In this document: positions 16,381 to 24,597 of the stretch, in pieces | How positions within the stretch are numbered: the stretch's first letter is position 1 | Layout of the letters: each line of letters opens with the position of its first letter | NCBI RefSeq assembly: GCF_035918395.1 | Contig: NZ_CP142362.1 | Location: 3,633,501 to 3,697,500, forward strand | Source: Mycolicibacterium sp. ND9-15 | GTDB lineage: Bacteria > Actinomycetota > Actinomycetes > Mycobacteriales > Mycobacteriaceae | Direction of reading: 5' to 3' | DNA length: 64,000 bases | Notes under the pieces: generated by a model | Database searches by the model: none | The model's input: the letters and a program-made list of their open reading frames with translations, nothing else | Told to the model about the DNA's origin: nothing | Made by a program: the position numbers and the translations under genes

Positions 16381-16965
16381 ATGTCTGTGTCCACGCTCCA
16401 CACGCTCGCCGTCCAGCCAAGCCCGTCGACCGCAGAAGGCCTCCGATTGCGGTTGAAGCCGCGCGGTCAGCGCTCGGGATTCGTCCATGGTGGTTGGTGG
16501 CCGCGGTCGACGCAGTTGGCCACCGAACTTCCCGGCCTACTCGTCGACCTCACGTCTAGGTTGGGCCATGTCGAGCGGGTCGTGTACGACGAGAATCTGT
16601 GGGCCTCAGGGCCGTTACGTATCGAGGCGGGGGGCCACCCGGTCCTGCTGGAGGCCTCTCGCGACGAGTCGCTGAACATCCTGTCCGTGATCGGCCGACA
16701 ATTCGGGACGCTGGTTCTGCTTGTGGTCCCTCCGTACATCAAACCCGCACTCGCGTACACGGCTGTGACGACAGCGGCCGATCCCGATGATTGCTCCACC
16801 GCCGACGAATTGCTCGGTATCGATGAACACGAGGCCGAGGATCGGCGTCAGGCGCTGATCGCCCAGCAGCGCTGGGAGACCGAAGGGGGCGCGCTCCGGC
16901 GCTTAGACCACGAGGTCGGCGAGATCGACCTGCGCACAACAAGACCCACGGTGCAGCATGCTTGA
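16381..16965 (+). CDS. DUF5994-family protein
   Basis: 194 aa. The family pattern is visible: LRLRLKPRGQRSGFVHGGWWPRS followed by QLATELPGLLVDLTSRLG, then NILSVIGRQFGTLVLLVVPP, as in many paralogous mycobacterial DUF5994 proteins. No signal peptide or catalytic motif is seen. It is of unknown function, often in stress-related neighbourhoods. It is preceded by a TATAAT promoter with an embedded inverted repeat and is the first gene of a rightward run with OsmC-, AhpD-like and Ddn-like genes. Confidence 0.8.
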   Translation: MSVSTLHTLAVQPSPSTAEGLRLRLKPRGQRSGFVHGGWWPRSTQLATELPGLLVDLTSRLGHVERVVYDENLWASGPLRIEAGGHPVLLEASRDESLNILSVIGRQFGTLVLLVVPPYIKPALAYTAVTTAADPDDCSTADELLGIDEHEAEDRRQALIAQQRWETEGGALRRLDHEVGEIDLRTTRPTVQHA

Positions 16966-17057
16966 CGGCATGGCGCAGAACCTGGCTGCACCAACGAAGG
17001 ACCGGGCCGCAGACGCTGCCCGGTCATTGAGATAACAGAGAGAGGACGGGAGCGACA

Positions 17058-17492
17058 ATGCCTAGCCGTAGCGCACGTACCGCGTGGAAGGGAAGCTTGC
17101 AGGAGGGTTCGGGTGAGGTGGAGCTGACAAGCTCGGGTGTGGGGACGTTCAACATGTCGTTTCCCAGTCGCGCCGCCGAGAAAGCCGACGGCAACACGAG
17201 TCCCGAAGAGCTGATCGCTGCCGCGCATTCGGCCTGCTTCGCCATGCAGCTGTCCGCTGTGATCGCAGAGATGGGCGCAACGCCAGAGAGCTTGGATGCC
17301 ACGGCCGTAGTCTCACTCGGCCCGGACTCGCCGGGATTCAAACTGACCGGGATAAAGCTCACCGTCCGCGGAGCGGTCGACGGGCTCGACGCCGACGGGT
17401 TCAGCAAGGCCGCCCAGGCCGCGAAGGAGAGTTGCCCGGTCAGCAAGGCGTTGACGGGTGTGCCCATCAGTCTCGACGCCGCATTGGCGTGA
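17058..17492 (+). CDS. OsmC/Ohr-family peroxiredoxin
   Basis: 144 aa, normal for OsmC. The first redox Cys is in SPEELIAAAHSACFAMQLS and the second in AKESCPVSKAL, the two positions used by OsmC to reduce organic hydroperoxides. Mid-protein it has the DATAVVSLG and FKLTGIKLTV strands. RBS: an AGAGAGGAC-like stretch upstream. It probably shares a transcript with the AhpD-like gene 39 bp downstream, together giving a small peroxide-defence set. Confidence 0.92.
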   Translation: MPSRSARTAWKGSLQEGSGEVELTSSGVGTFNMSFPSRAAEKADGNTSPEELIAAAHSACFAMQLSAVIAEMGATPESLDATAVVSLGPDSPGFKLTGIKLTVRGAVDGLDADGFSKAAQAAKESCPVSKALTGVPISLDAALA

Positions 17493-17531
17493 TCCGCTCA
17501 CCGATGGACACGAAACCGATCGGAGAATCAC

Positions 17532-17894
17532 ATGTCCGACTCCGTTTATCAACCCACCACCCCCGAGGTCTCTGCCCGCCGTAAGGCGCTCGCACCCGAG
17601 ATTCACGACGCCTTCGAAGGTTTCAGCAAGGCCGTGTTCGCGGAGGGCGCGCTGCCAGAGAAGACCAAACAACTCATCGCAGTGGCGGTCGCACACGTCA
17701 CGCAGTGCCCGTTCTGCATCACCGGCCATACCAAACTGGCCGGCCGCAAGGGTGCCACCCCGGAGGAGATCATGGAAGCCATCTGGGTGGCCGCCGAGAT
17801 GCGGGCCGGGGGAGCCTTCGCGCACGCCACCTTGGCGATCAACGCGATGGACAACGGCAGCGGTCACCGTCACACCGCCGACGGACGGTCGTGA
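17532..17894 (+). CDS. carboxymuconolactone-decarboxylase-family protein, AhpD-like
   Basis: 120 aa, all-helical CMD family. The redox CxxC is in QCPFCITGHTKLA with the nearby His, as in AhpD-type alkylhydroperoxidases; upstream is EKTKQLIAVAVAHV and downstream EEIMEAIWVAAEMRAGG. It follows osmC by 39 bp, so both likely reduce organic peroxides. A strict decarboxylase role is not supported because the CxxC is present. Confidence 0.9.
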   Translation: MSDSVYQPTTPEVSARRKALAPEIHDAFEGFSKAVFAEGALPEKTKQLIAVAVAHVTQCPFCITGHTKLAGRKGATPEEIMEAIWVAAEMRAGGAFAHATLAINAMDNGSGHRHTADGRS

Positions 17895-17969
17895 AGACCA
17901 CCAGCTTTGATGCGCACGCAGCGTCGACGGCGCCAACTGCTCGCCCGGGACTGAAACAGGACGAGGAAT

Positions 17970-18425
17970 ATGTCATCCAAGAGGCCGCCGGCTCTCTTCT
18001 CGATACTGGCTCCACGGCTTATGAAATGGAGGTCCAAGTCGAACGCAGCGATCTATCGCGCCACCGGTGGACGCATCGGCGGCCACGAGTTGGGGATTCC
18101 GCTGTGTCTGTTGACCACAACGGGCCGCAAGAGCGGGTTGTCCCGAACGAGCCCACTGATATTCTTGGCAGACGGTGCTCGCGTGGTCCTGGTGGCATCA
18201 CAGGGCGGTCTGCCCAAGCACCCGATGTGGTTTCTGAACCTCCGTGCGAATCCCGAAGTGCACGTGCAGATCCGAGCCGAAAAGCGCCCCATGCGCGCTC
18301 GCGTCGCCGACGACGCGGAACGCACACGACTCTGGCCGCGACTCATTGCGCACAATCCGCGGTGGGCCACATACCAATCGTGGACCGATCGGGTGATTCC
18401 GGTAGTGATCTGTGAGTCGACCTAG
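17970..18425 (+). CDS. F420-dependent (Ddn/nitroreductase-like) oxidoreductase, second copy
   Basis: 151 aa. Ddn signature: IPLCLLTTTGRKSGLSRTSPLIFLADGARVVLVASQGG, then HPMWFLNLRANPEVHVQI, with the split-barrel glycine and the basic phosphate-binding residues. A basic N-terminal helix suggests membrane association, as in Ddn. It is a paralogue of the gene at 11345. The gap of 75 bp to the CMD gene allows co-transcription. Confidence 0.87.
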   Translation: MSSKRPPALFSILAPRLMKWRSKSNAAIYRATGGRIGGHELGIPLCLLTTTGRKSGLSRTSPLIFLADGARVVLVASQGGLPKHPMWFLNLRANPEVHVQIRAEKRPMRARVADDAERTRLWPRLIAHNPRWATYQSWTDRVIPVVICEST

Positions 18426-18432
18426 CTTCGGG

Positions 18433-18618
18433 TCAGGTGGTGACGCCGATGAGCGCGAAGAACTCCTGGCGTGAGCGAGCGTCGTCGCGCAACGTGCCCA
18501 GTCATGCGGACGTAGCCCCGCGCCATCCGGCCGGCGGTGCCGCCGAGACTTCCGACTCCAGCGAGATCCCCAGCGCTCGGAGGAAGGCGGCGGCGATTTC
18601 CGCGGCGGCGAGTCGCAT
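18433..18618 (-). pseudogene. remnant of a folE-like (GTP cyclohydrolase I) gene
   Basis: Reading from ATG 18618, one frame gives RLAAAEIAAAFLRALGISLESE and, after an in-frame TGA, LGTLRDDARSRQEFFALIGV. A shifted frame between them gives GTAGRMARGYVRM. In order these resemble the N-terminal helices of FolE (…FLxALGxxxES…TPxRMAxxY…) and its C-terminal end (LRxDxxxRxEFFxLI). The whole Zn- and GTP-binding core is missing. Frameshift, stop and a large internal deletion make it non-functional. The call rests on pattern only. Confidence 0.55.
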
Positions 18619-18709
18619 GGGTCGGCTTCCTCTCGGCAGGCACGAGATTCCCCGTCCACCCGCCGAAGCAAGTGGGCTCGACGGGTGAGCGCGGCGGTGG
18701 GTGAAGCAC

Positions 18710-19189
18710 CTATGCGACAGGGGAATTGGTGGCCGATACGGTGTGCCGACCCCAGGCCGGGTCATACAGCGAGGCCAGCCGACCTAGTGTCAGTGCGGCC
18801 AACAGCAGGCCGAGATCACGCAAGGCGATGTCGTAGAAGCCGGAGAATGTCAGCAGGTTGACGATGATGCCGGCGAGCCAGGCGGCGACGATGTAAGCGG
18901 CGTATCGCGGCTTGATCGCAACGGCGATGCCCGCGACGATTTCGATCACGCCGACAACCATCATCGTGTGAGCCGGACTGAGCGGGCTCAGGTCCGCGAT
19001 CCAGCCGGCCAGATAGCCTTCCCAGTTCGCCGGAGACGTAGTGAGCAGGTTGAAGAACTTGTCAAGGCCCATGAGAATCGGTAGCACCGTAAACCCAACC
19101 CGGAGAAGCAGAAACGCGCCATAGGCGGGATCGCTGCGGGCGCGGTCCAGGACGCCGGCAGGTACAGATGTCGAACGTGAGGTGGTCAT
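18710..19189 (-). CDS. DoxX-family membrane protein
   Basis: 159 aa with four predicted membrane helices: around FLLLRVGFTVLPILMGLDKF, MMVVGVIEIVAGIAVAI, YIVAAWLAGIIVNLL and LGLLLAALTLGRL. The GLDKF and later polar positions are typical of DoxX-type proteins, which in mycobacteria link membrane redox stress with superoxide dismutase and thiosulfate metabolism. Start ATG 19189 with GGAGG upstream. It is divergent from the patatin; the promoter on this strand would use a TTGACA (complement of 19251-19256) inside the repeated regulatory element. Confidence 0.85.
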   Translation of the reverse strand: MTTSRSTSVPAGVLDRARSDPAYGAFLLLRVGFTVLPILMGLDKFFNLLTTSPANWEGYLAGWIADLSPLSPAHTMMVVGVIEIVAGIAVAIKPRYAAYIVAAWLAGIIVNLLTFSGFYDIALRDLGLLLAALTLGRLASLYDPAWGRHTVSATNSPVA

Positions 19190-19246
19190 CTCGAGGCCTC
19201 CTTGTAAAAGTGATAGGACACATTTTTAGAGTCTTCCCCCGCCGAC

Positions 19247-19308
19247 TATTTGTCAAGACTTTTTGATGTTAGATTTGGGGAATGCCCATCCACCGACCCG
19301 CCGATCTG
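19247..19308 (+). repeat. promoter-plus-start-codon duplication, copy 1 (upstream of patatin)
   Basis: 62 nt that align to 20177-20237. The first 31 nt (TATTTGTCAA...TTTTG.TGTTAGA.TTG) match at 25 of 31 positions. After a 1-nt length difference the ATG plus eight codons match at 23 of 27. Each copy has a TAnnnT -10-like element (TAGATT here, TAGAGT in copy 2) placed 5-6 nt before an ATG, the spacing of leaderless mycobacterial transcripts. A CAA-N6-TTG half-palindrome is shared by both. Confidence 0.75.
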
Positions 19309-19320
19309 AGTCCGACATGA
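19282..19320 (+). CDS. 12-codon leader peptide, truncated copy of a regulator N-terminus
   Basis: ATG 19282 opens the frame MPIHRPADLSPT and stops at TGA 19318-19320, overlapping the patatin ATG (19317) by 4 nt. It is homologous to the first residues of the regulator at 20211 (MSTHRPDDLAAL), so it is a broken duplicate of that gene start. If transcribed from the -10 element 6 nt upstream it would be leaderless, and would couple translation into the patatin. Confidence 0.5.
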   Translation: MPIHRPADLSPT

Positions 19321-20162
19321 CGACGGCATTCGTGCTGTCCGGGGGCGCGAGCCTCGGGGCGGTCCAGGTCGGGATGCTGCGCGGCCTGGCCGACGCAGGG
19401 ACCACACCGGACCTGATCATCGGCACATCCGTCGGCGCATTGAACGGCGGGTGGATCTCCTCGCGGCCCGACCGTGCCGGCGTCGATGCGCTGGCCGACC
19501 TGTGGGCGTCGCTGTCGCGCAACGACGTTTTCCCTACCCGCCCGATCCTGGGGCTCCTGGGCTTCCTCGGTCGGCGTCCGAACCTGTTGCCCGACAGTGG
19601 TTTGCGGCGGCTCCTCACCGACCACCTCGAGTTCTCCCGGCTGGAGGATGCGCCGATTCCCCTCCACGTGGTGGCCACCGACGTGCTCTCGGGCCATGAC
19701 GTCCTGTTGTCGTCGGGAGACGCGATCGACGCGATCTTGGCCAGCGCCGCCATCCCCGCCGCCTTCCCGCCGGTGAAGATCAATGGGCGGTACCTCATCG
19801 ACGGTGGTGTCGTGAACAACACCCCGCTGTCACATGCCATCGCGCTCGGAGCCGATCGGGTCTGGGTACTGCCGACGGGCTACTCCTGCGCACTGTCCAA
19901 GCCGCCAAAGGGAGCGTTGGCGATGGGCCTGCACGCGTTGAATCTCGCCATCAATCAACGCCTCGCCGTCGACATCGCCCGCTTCGAGGGCTCGGTCGAC
20001 CTGCGCGTGATCCCGCAGCCCTGCCCGATCGGCATATCACCGGTGGACTTCTCGCACTCGGCCGAGCTCGTCGAGCGATCGCATACCGGGACGCGCGAGT
20101 GGCTGGCGAAGCCCCGTCCGACAACCGGTCAGGCAGCCTTGCTCGCGCCGCACCGTCACTGA
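19317..20162 (+). CDS. patatin-like phospholipase
   Basis: 281 aa. Seen: oxyanion motif LSGGASLGAVQVGML, nucleophile elbow GTSVG, and the catalytic Asp in YLIDGGVVNNTPL, a complete Ser-Asp dyad of the patatin family acting on membrane or stored lipids. I chose ATG 19317, because frames upstream belong to the short leader peptide and the repeat. There is no signal peptide. It is expressed from an element duplicated from the regulator's promoter, so the two genes are probably co-regulated. Confidence 0.88.
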   Translation: MTTAFVLSGGASLGAVQVGMLRGLADAGTTPDLIIGTSVGALNGGWISSRPDRAGVDALADLWASLSRNDVFPTRPILGLLGFLGRRPNLLPDSGLRRLLTDHLEFSRLEDAPIPLHVVATDVLSGHDVLLSSGDAIDAILASAAIPAAFPPVKINGRYLIDGGVVNNTPLSHAIALGADRVWVLPTGYSCALSKPPKGALAMGLHALNLAINQRLAVDIARFEGSVDLRVIPQPCPIGISPVDFSHSAELVERSHTGTREWLAKPRPTTGQAALLAPHRH

Positions 20163-20176
20163 GCGGCTACGGGCCC

Positions 20177-20237
20177 TATTTGTCAATCTATTTTGGTGTT
20201 AGAGTTGAGTATGTCCACCCATCGACCCGACGATCTG
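20177..20237 (+). repeat. promoter-plus-start-codon duplication, copy 2 (regulator's own promoter)
   Basis: Partner of 19247-19308. It spans the probable promoter (TTGTCA at 20180-20185, TAGAGT at 20200-20205) and the first nine codons of the regulator starting at ATG 20211. As the intact gene lies here, this is probably the parent copy. CAA-N6-TTG (20184-20195) is conserved with copy 1 and is a candidate binding site for the regulator. Confidence 0.75.
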
Positions 20238-20936
20238 GCTGCATTGACTGCTTTGAGCCATCTCGAGGACCCGCTACGACGCCGGTTGTACGAGTACGTG
20301 GCCGAAAGCGATGGACCGATTTCGCGGGAGCAGGCTGCTGCGGCTGTGGGGATCGGACGGACCCTTGCCGCTTACCATCTGGACAAGCTGGCCGACGCCG
20401 GCATATTGACTATCAGCTATCAACGCCTCACCGGGCGTGCCGGACCGGGGGCTGGGCGCCCTGCAAAGCTCTACACACGCGCCTCGCGAGAGATGACGGT
20501 CAGCGTGCCGCCCCGCGATTACGAACTCCTCGCCAGGCTGCTCGTCGCCGCGGTCGAGCAGGATGCCGGTGGCGCAGTACGTGCGGCGGTGAACGGCGTC
20601 GCGCTCGAAGCCGGCCAGCGTGCGGGAGCACAATCTGGCGGGGACGTAATCGCGGCGTTGCGCAGTTGTGGTTATCTGCCCCACGTCGACGACGACGATT
20701 GCGTCAGCCTGCGAAATTGTCCGTTTCATATGGTGGCTCGTGACCACCGAGAGGTGGTGTGTGGCCTGAACCTGCGCCTGGTCGAGGGGGTCATCGCGGG
20801 TTGTGGTCATCCGCAGGCGCTCGCGGAGCTCAGCCCACACCCCGACCGATGCTGTGTTGTGTTGCACGGCCTGGGATCCCGGCATGCAGGCAGGTCGCAG
20901 ACGCAGACCACACCCGCCGAGCGAGAGGCTCAATGA
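20211..20936 (+). CDS. SufR-like HTH regulator with C-terminal Cys motif (third copy)
   Basis: 241 aa from ATG 20211, which lies 5 nt after a TAGAGT -10-like element (probably leaderless). Winged helix with EDPLRRRLYEYVAESDGPISREQAAAAVGI and AAYHLDKLADAG; hinge GRPAKLYTRAS; C-terminal CX13C in CPFHMVARDHREVVC, with later Cys residues in PDRCCVVL. Same architecture as the regulators at 13835 and 15554. Its stop overlaps the transaldolase start by 4 nt, so they form an operon. Target and cofactor are inferred. Confidence 0.85.
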   Translation: MSTHRPDDLAALTALSHLEDPLRRRLYEYVAESDGPISREQAAAAVGIGRTLAAYHLDKLADAGILTISYQRLTGRAGPGAGRPAKLYTRASREMTVSVPPRDYELLARLLVAAVEQDAGGAVRAAVNGVALEAGQRAGAQSGGDVIAALRSCGYLPHVDDDDCVSLRNCPFHMVARDHREVVCGLNLRLVEGVIAGCGHPQALAELSPHPDRCCVVLHGLGSRHAGRSQTQTTPAEREAQ

Positions 20937-22042
20937 TGACACGGTTGGAACGGCTTTACGCCGAGCAGCGGCAGAGCCCGTGGCTCGACAACCTCACCCG
21001 CCCCTACCTTCGCGACGGCACCCTGGCCGGATTTGTGGCCGGTGGGATACGCGGCGTGACAGCCAATCCCACGATCCTGGCCAAGGCGATCGAAGGTTCC
21101 GATGCCTATGACGCCCAGTTCGCCGCATTCATCGCGCAGGGCTATGCCGTCGAGGACGCGTACTGGGAACTTGCTGTGCAGGACGTCGCCGATGCGCTCA
21201 CCGTCTTGCGCCCGGTCTACGACAACTCGGGCGGCAGCGATGGTTTCGTATCGATCGAAGTTGCTCCGGAGCTGGCGCGAGACACCGACGCCACGATCGC
21301 CGCGGCCCGCCAACTGCACCAGCGGATCAGCGAGCCGAACCTGTTCGTGAAGGTCCCGGCAACCGCCGAGGGCATCCCGGCGATCGCGGCGTTGATCGGC
21401 GCGGGATTGAACATCAATGTCACCCTGATCTTTTCGCTGGCGCGTTACGCGCAAGTGATCGACGCCTATCTACACGGTCTGGAAGCCCTGACGGCACGCG
21501 GTGGTGATGTCGCTACGGTTCGAAGCGTTGCGTCGTTCTTCGTCAGCCGCGTCGACACCGAGGTCGACCAGAGGCTCGAACAGATCGGCGGTCAGGACGC
21601 GCTAGCGCTTCGGGGGCGTGCGGCGGTCGCCCAGGCGCGTCTCGCGTACCGGCTTTTCCGGGACCGGTTCAGCGGCCAGCGATGGAACGAACTCGCAGCC
21701 CTCGGTGCGCGTCCGCAACTGCCATTGTGGGCGTCGACGTCGACGAAGAATGCCGACTATCCCGACACGCTCTACGTCGACAGCCTCATCGGCCCGGACA
21801 CGGTCAACACCATGGCCGAGGCGACGATCGCCGCATTCGAGGATCACGGCACCGTCTCGCGCAGCGTCGACGTGGACGTGGAGCAGGCAGATCGAGTCAT
21901 GCAGGACCTGGCGACGGTAGGAGTGGATATGGACGAGGTCGGCCGCACGCTCGAAGGCCGAGGCGTCGACGGTTTCCACAAATCATTTGCCCAGCTGCTG
22001 AACACACTGCGCGACAGGGCGCACGAGCTGGCACAACATTGA
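20933..22042 (+). CDS. tal: transaldolase
   Basis: 369 aa. Transfers a dihydroxyacetone unit in the non-oxidative pentose phosphate pathway. Seen: GVTANPTILAKAI (N-terminal signature), the Schiff-base Lys region NLFVKVPATAEG, NVTLIFSLARYAQVIDAYL, RVDTEVDQRL and the C-terminal ASTSTKNADYPDTLYVDSLIG and HGTVSR. The length and the VKVPAT form fit the actinobacterial Tal type. Start is ATG 20933 or the adjacent ATG 20936, overlapping the regulator's stop. Transketolase, zwf and opcA, usual partners of the housekeeping tal, are not nearby, so this is probably a second, regulated copy. Confidence 0.92.
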   Translation: MMTRLERLYAEQRQSPWLDNLTRPYLRDGTLAGFVAGGIRGVTANPTILAKAIEGSDAYDAQFAAFIAQGYAVEDAYWELAVQDVADALTVLRPVYDNSGGSDGFVSIEVAPELARDTDATIAAARQLHQRISEPNLFVKVPATAEGIPAIAALIGAGLNINVTLIFSLARYAQVIDAYLHGLEALTARGGDVATVRSVASFFVSRVDTEVDQRLEQIGGQDALALRGRAAVAQARLAYRLFRDRFSGQRWNELAALGARPQLPLWASTSTKNADYPDTLYVDSLIGPDTVNTMAEATIAAFEDHGTVSRSVDVDVEQADRVMQDLATVGVDMDEVGRTLEGRGVDGFHKSFAQLLNTLRDRAHELAQH

Positions 22043-22096
22043 GTCCCGTCGGATCGCCGGCGAAACGGAAGCAAACAGAAGAAGGATGTGAGACAG

Positions 22097-23332
22097 ATGA
22101 GCGCACAGGAAACGTTCGTCATCGTCGGCGCCGGACTGGCGGGTGCCAAGGCAGCCGAGGCGCTACGCGCTCAGGATTTCGGCGGAAAGGTCGTGCTTAT
22201 CGGGGACGAGAACGACCGACCGTACGACCGACCGCCTTTGTCAAAGGGTTACCTGCTGGGCAAATCCGAGCGCGAAGAAATCTACGTTCATCCGCCCGAG
22301 TGGTACGCCGAGAACGATATCGATTTACGCGTCGGCACACGAGTCGTCGAAATCGATCGGCCTGACCATGCCGTGAAAACCCAACGCGGAGAAGAGCTCC
22401 GCTACGACAAGCTGCTCCTGGCAACCGGTTCCTCGCCGAGGCACCTGCGCGTGCCCGGCGCCGAGCTGGGTGGCGTGCATTACCTGCGCCGGGTCGCCGA
22501 CAGCGAGGGACTGCGTGCGGCCTTCGATTCGGCACAGCGGGTGGCCATGATCGGAGCCGGCTGGATCGGCTTGGAGACGGCGGCCGCTGCGAGGGCCGCC
22601 GGGTGCCATGTGACCCTGATCGAGAGATCAGAGCTGCCACTGCTGACGGTGCTCGGGCCCGAGGTGGCCGCCACCTACGCTGACCTTCACCGCAACCACG
22701 GTGTCGACCTGAGGCTTGACGCGGAGGTGATCGAGATCGTCGGAGCGAGCAGCGGAGTGACCGGTGTCAGCTTGGCTGACGGTGTAGTGCAGGCCGACGC
22801 CGTCGTGGTCGGCGTGGGCATCACACCCAACACCGAGCTGGCCGAAGCAGCCGGGCTGCCGATCGACAACGGGATCGTCGTCGACGAACACCTGGCCACC
22901 GTCGACCCCGATGTGTTCGCTGCCGGGGATGTCGCCAATGCCTACTACCCAACGCTGGACACCCACCTGCGGCTCGAGCACTGGTCGGCTGCCCTGAACC
23001 AAGGACCCGTTGCGGCCGCGAACATGATCGGCAAGCCCGTGTCGTATGACCGGGTGCCGTACTTCTTCTCCGACCAGTACGACAGCGGGATGGAATACAC
23101 CGGCTACGTCGACGGCGGCGGTTACGACACCGTCGTGTTCCGTGGCGATGTCGCCGGCGGCGAGTTCATCGCATTCTGGATGCGGGATGGGCGGGTACTC
23201 GCGGGGATGAACGTCAACGTCTGGGACGTCACCGAGGCCATCGAGGGGTTGGTGCGCTCCGGTGCCCAGGTCGATTCGGCGAAGTTGGCCGACCCCGCAG
23301 CCCCCTGGCAGGAGTTGCTGTCGAGTAAGTGA
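22097..23332 (+). CDS. FAD-dependent ferredoxin/rubredoxin reductase-like protein
   Basis: 411 aa. FAD motif VIVGAGLAGAKAAEAL, DRPYDRPPLSKGYL, ATGSSPRHLRVPGAE, NAD(P)H motif VAMIGAGWIGLETAAAARAAG, VGVGITPNTELAEAAGL and the late FAD motif VFAAGDVANAYYP with RLEHWSAALNQG, i.e. the class that reduces ferredoxins for P450s and Rieske oxygenases. I chose ATG 22097, because AGAAGGA lies 11 nt upstream, too close for the GTG at 22088. It is convergent with a Rieske oxygenase gene and could supply its electrons, perhaps through FdxA. Confidence 0.9.
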   Translation: MSAQETFVIVGAGLAGAKAAEALRAQDFGGKVVLIGDENDRPYDRPPLSKGYLLGKSEREEIYVHPPEWYAENDIDLRVGTRVVEIDRPDHAVKTQRGEELRYDKLLLATGSSPRHLRVPGAELGGVHYLRRVADSEGLRAAFDSAQRVAMIGAGWIGLETAAAARAAGCHVTLIERSELPLLTVLGPEVAATYADLHRNHGVDLRLDAEVIEIVGASSGVTGVSLADGVVQADAVVVGVGITPNTELAEAAGLPIDNGIVVDEHLATVDPDVFAAGDVANAYYPTLDTHLRLEHWSAALNQGPVAAANMIGKPVSYDRVPYFFSDQYDSGMEYTGYVDGGGYDTVVFRGDVAGGEFIAFWMRDGRVLAGMNVNVWDVTEAIEGLVRSGAQVDSAKLADPAAPWQELLSSK

Positions 23333-23367
23333 GACGCACTGCTCCTAGGTGATGTGCCGGTGATCGT

Positions 23368-24537
23368 TCATCGGCTGCCCGCCAGTCGCTCGTCGAGCGT
23401 GGCGTGGAAGCGGCCGATCGCGCTCTCGTGCCTGCCGAACTCCACGAACGCGTTGGCTCCTGCGTGCAGACCCCGCTGGACGCCCTCGGACATCTCGTTG
23501 TCTTCTATGCCTCCGGCGTTGAGGAGGTTTCGCGACCCCGCGGCGTCTTCCGGGCTGGCGGACACCCGCTCCGCCACGTGGGGTGTCACCATGGCGTAGA
23601 TCGTGACGGTGGTGTGGTCGATGTCGATCGGGTCGATCGTTATCACCAGCACTTGGTTCGGGAACGTCGCAACCATGACGTTCGGGAAAAGGTGGTACAC
23701 GTAGGTCACCCGGTGACCTACGTTCCAGGTGGATTCGGGGCGCTCGCGCAGTCGCTCAATGTTCTGGTAGGGGAAGGTGATTCGGGTGTTCGGGCCGAAC
23801 GCTTCGACAATGTTGAGATCGTCGTATTGAATCGGGTAGAACGTCTCCTTGTGCGTCGTGCGGATGTGGTAGCCCTCCAGGAACTGCTCGACGAGCACCT
23901 TCCAGTTCATCGCGCGCAGGGCCGGCCTGACGGTGAAAAGCCGGTCTGCGGGTAGCAGCTTGGCGCGCCACGGGCTGCCGTCGGCCAGGGCGGCCATCGC
24001 GGTGTCGGCGCGTTGCGGATCGGGCGGCGGTGACAGTGGGCCGATGATGATCAGGCCGTCGACCTCACGACTGTCGACCTCGACGAGCCCGCGGGCAGAC
24101 ACGTCCAGGTCGGGGAACGCCTCGGGGTGGGGAACGTGGGAGAGTGAGCCGTCGAGGCGGTAGGTCCAGCCGTGATAGCGGCAGACCAGCGCGCGGGAGC
24201 ATCCCGGCCCCTCGACCAATGCCATACCGCGGTGGCGACAGGAGTTGCGAAATACCCGGGCGCGACCGTCCCGGTCGCGTACCGCACAAAGCGGTACTCC
24301 GAACGTGACACGTTCGGCATGATCGCCGGCGTTGGGAATGGTTGCCGACGGCATGAACACGCTCGGGAATGCGCGCAGGGTCTCGAGCTCGTTTACGAAT
24401 CGGATTGGGTCCAAATAGTTCTCGACAGGTTCGCGCCAGGCATCGCCTTCGTCGGTCGTACCCGCGTCGATATGCGCAAAGATGCGACGAACGATCTCGA
24501 CATCGTCGGCGACCGACGCCGTGGTCGGGATGCTCAT
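23368..24537 (-). CDS. Rieske non-heme iron oxygenase, alpha subunit
   Basis: 389 aa. The Rieske cluster ligands are seen in NSCRHRGMALVEG and CRYHGWTYRLDG. The non-heme iron site starts with EGYHIRTTHKETF in the catalytic domain, where two His follow the bridging acidic residue. Such enzymes hydroxylate aromatic or steroid rings or demethylate. No beta-subunit or ferredoxin gene is attached. Divergent from the PaaX regulator and convergent with the reductase, which suggests one catabolic unit. It is not obviously KshA. Confidence 0.9.
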   Translation of the reverse strand: MSIPTTASVADDVEIVRRIFAHIDAGTTDEGDAWREPVENYLDPIRFVNELETLRAFPSVFMPSATIPNAGDHAERVTFGVPLCAVRDRDGRARVFRNSCRHRGMALVEGPGCSRALVCRYHGWTYRLDGSLSHVPHPEAFPDLDVSARGLVEVDSREVDGLIIIGPLSPPPDPQRADTAMAALADGSPWRAKLLPADRLFTVRPALRAMNWKVLVEQFLEGYHIRTTHKETFYPIQYDDLNIVEAFGPNTRITFPYQNIERLRERPESTWNVGHRVTYVYHLFPNVMVATFPNQVLVITIDPIDIDHTTVTIYAMVTPHVAERVSASPEDAAGSRNLLNAGGIEDNEMSEGVQRGLHAGANAFVEFGRHESAIGRFHATLDERLAGSR

Positions 24538-24597
24538 ACCGAAGAAGTATCACACTGTACTCACCACGCGTCAATGAGATCGTGAGATGATGACCGC

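Noticed and set aside
18437..18688. 83-codon plus-strand frame between the Ddn-like and DoxX genes
   Set aside because: It is the complement of the folE-like remnant and has no start signals or motif.
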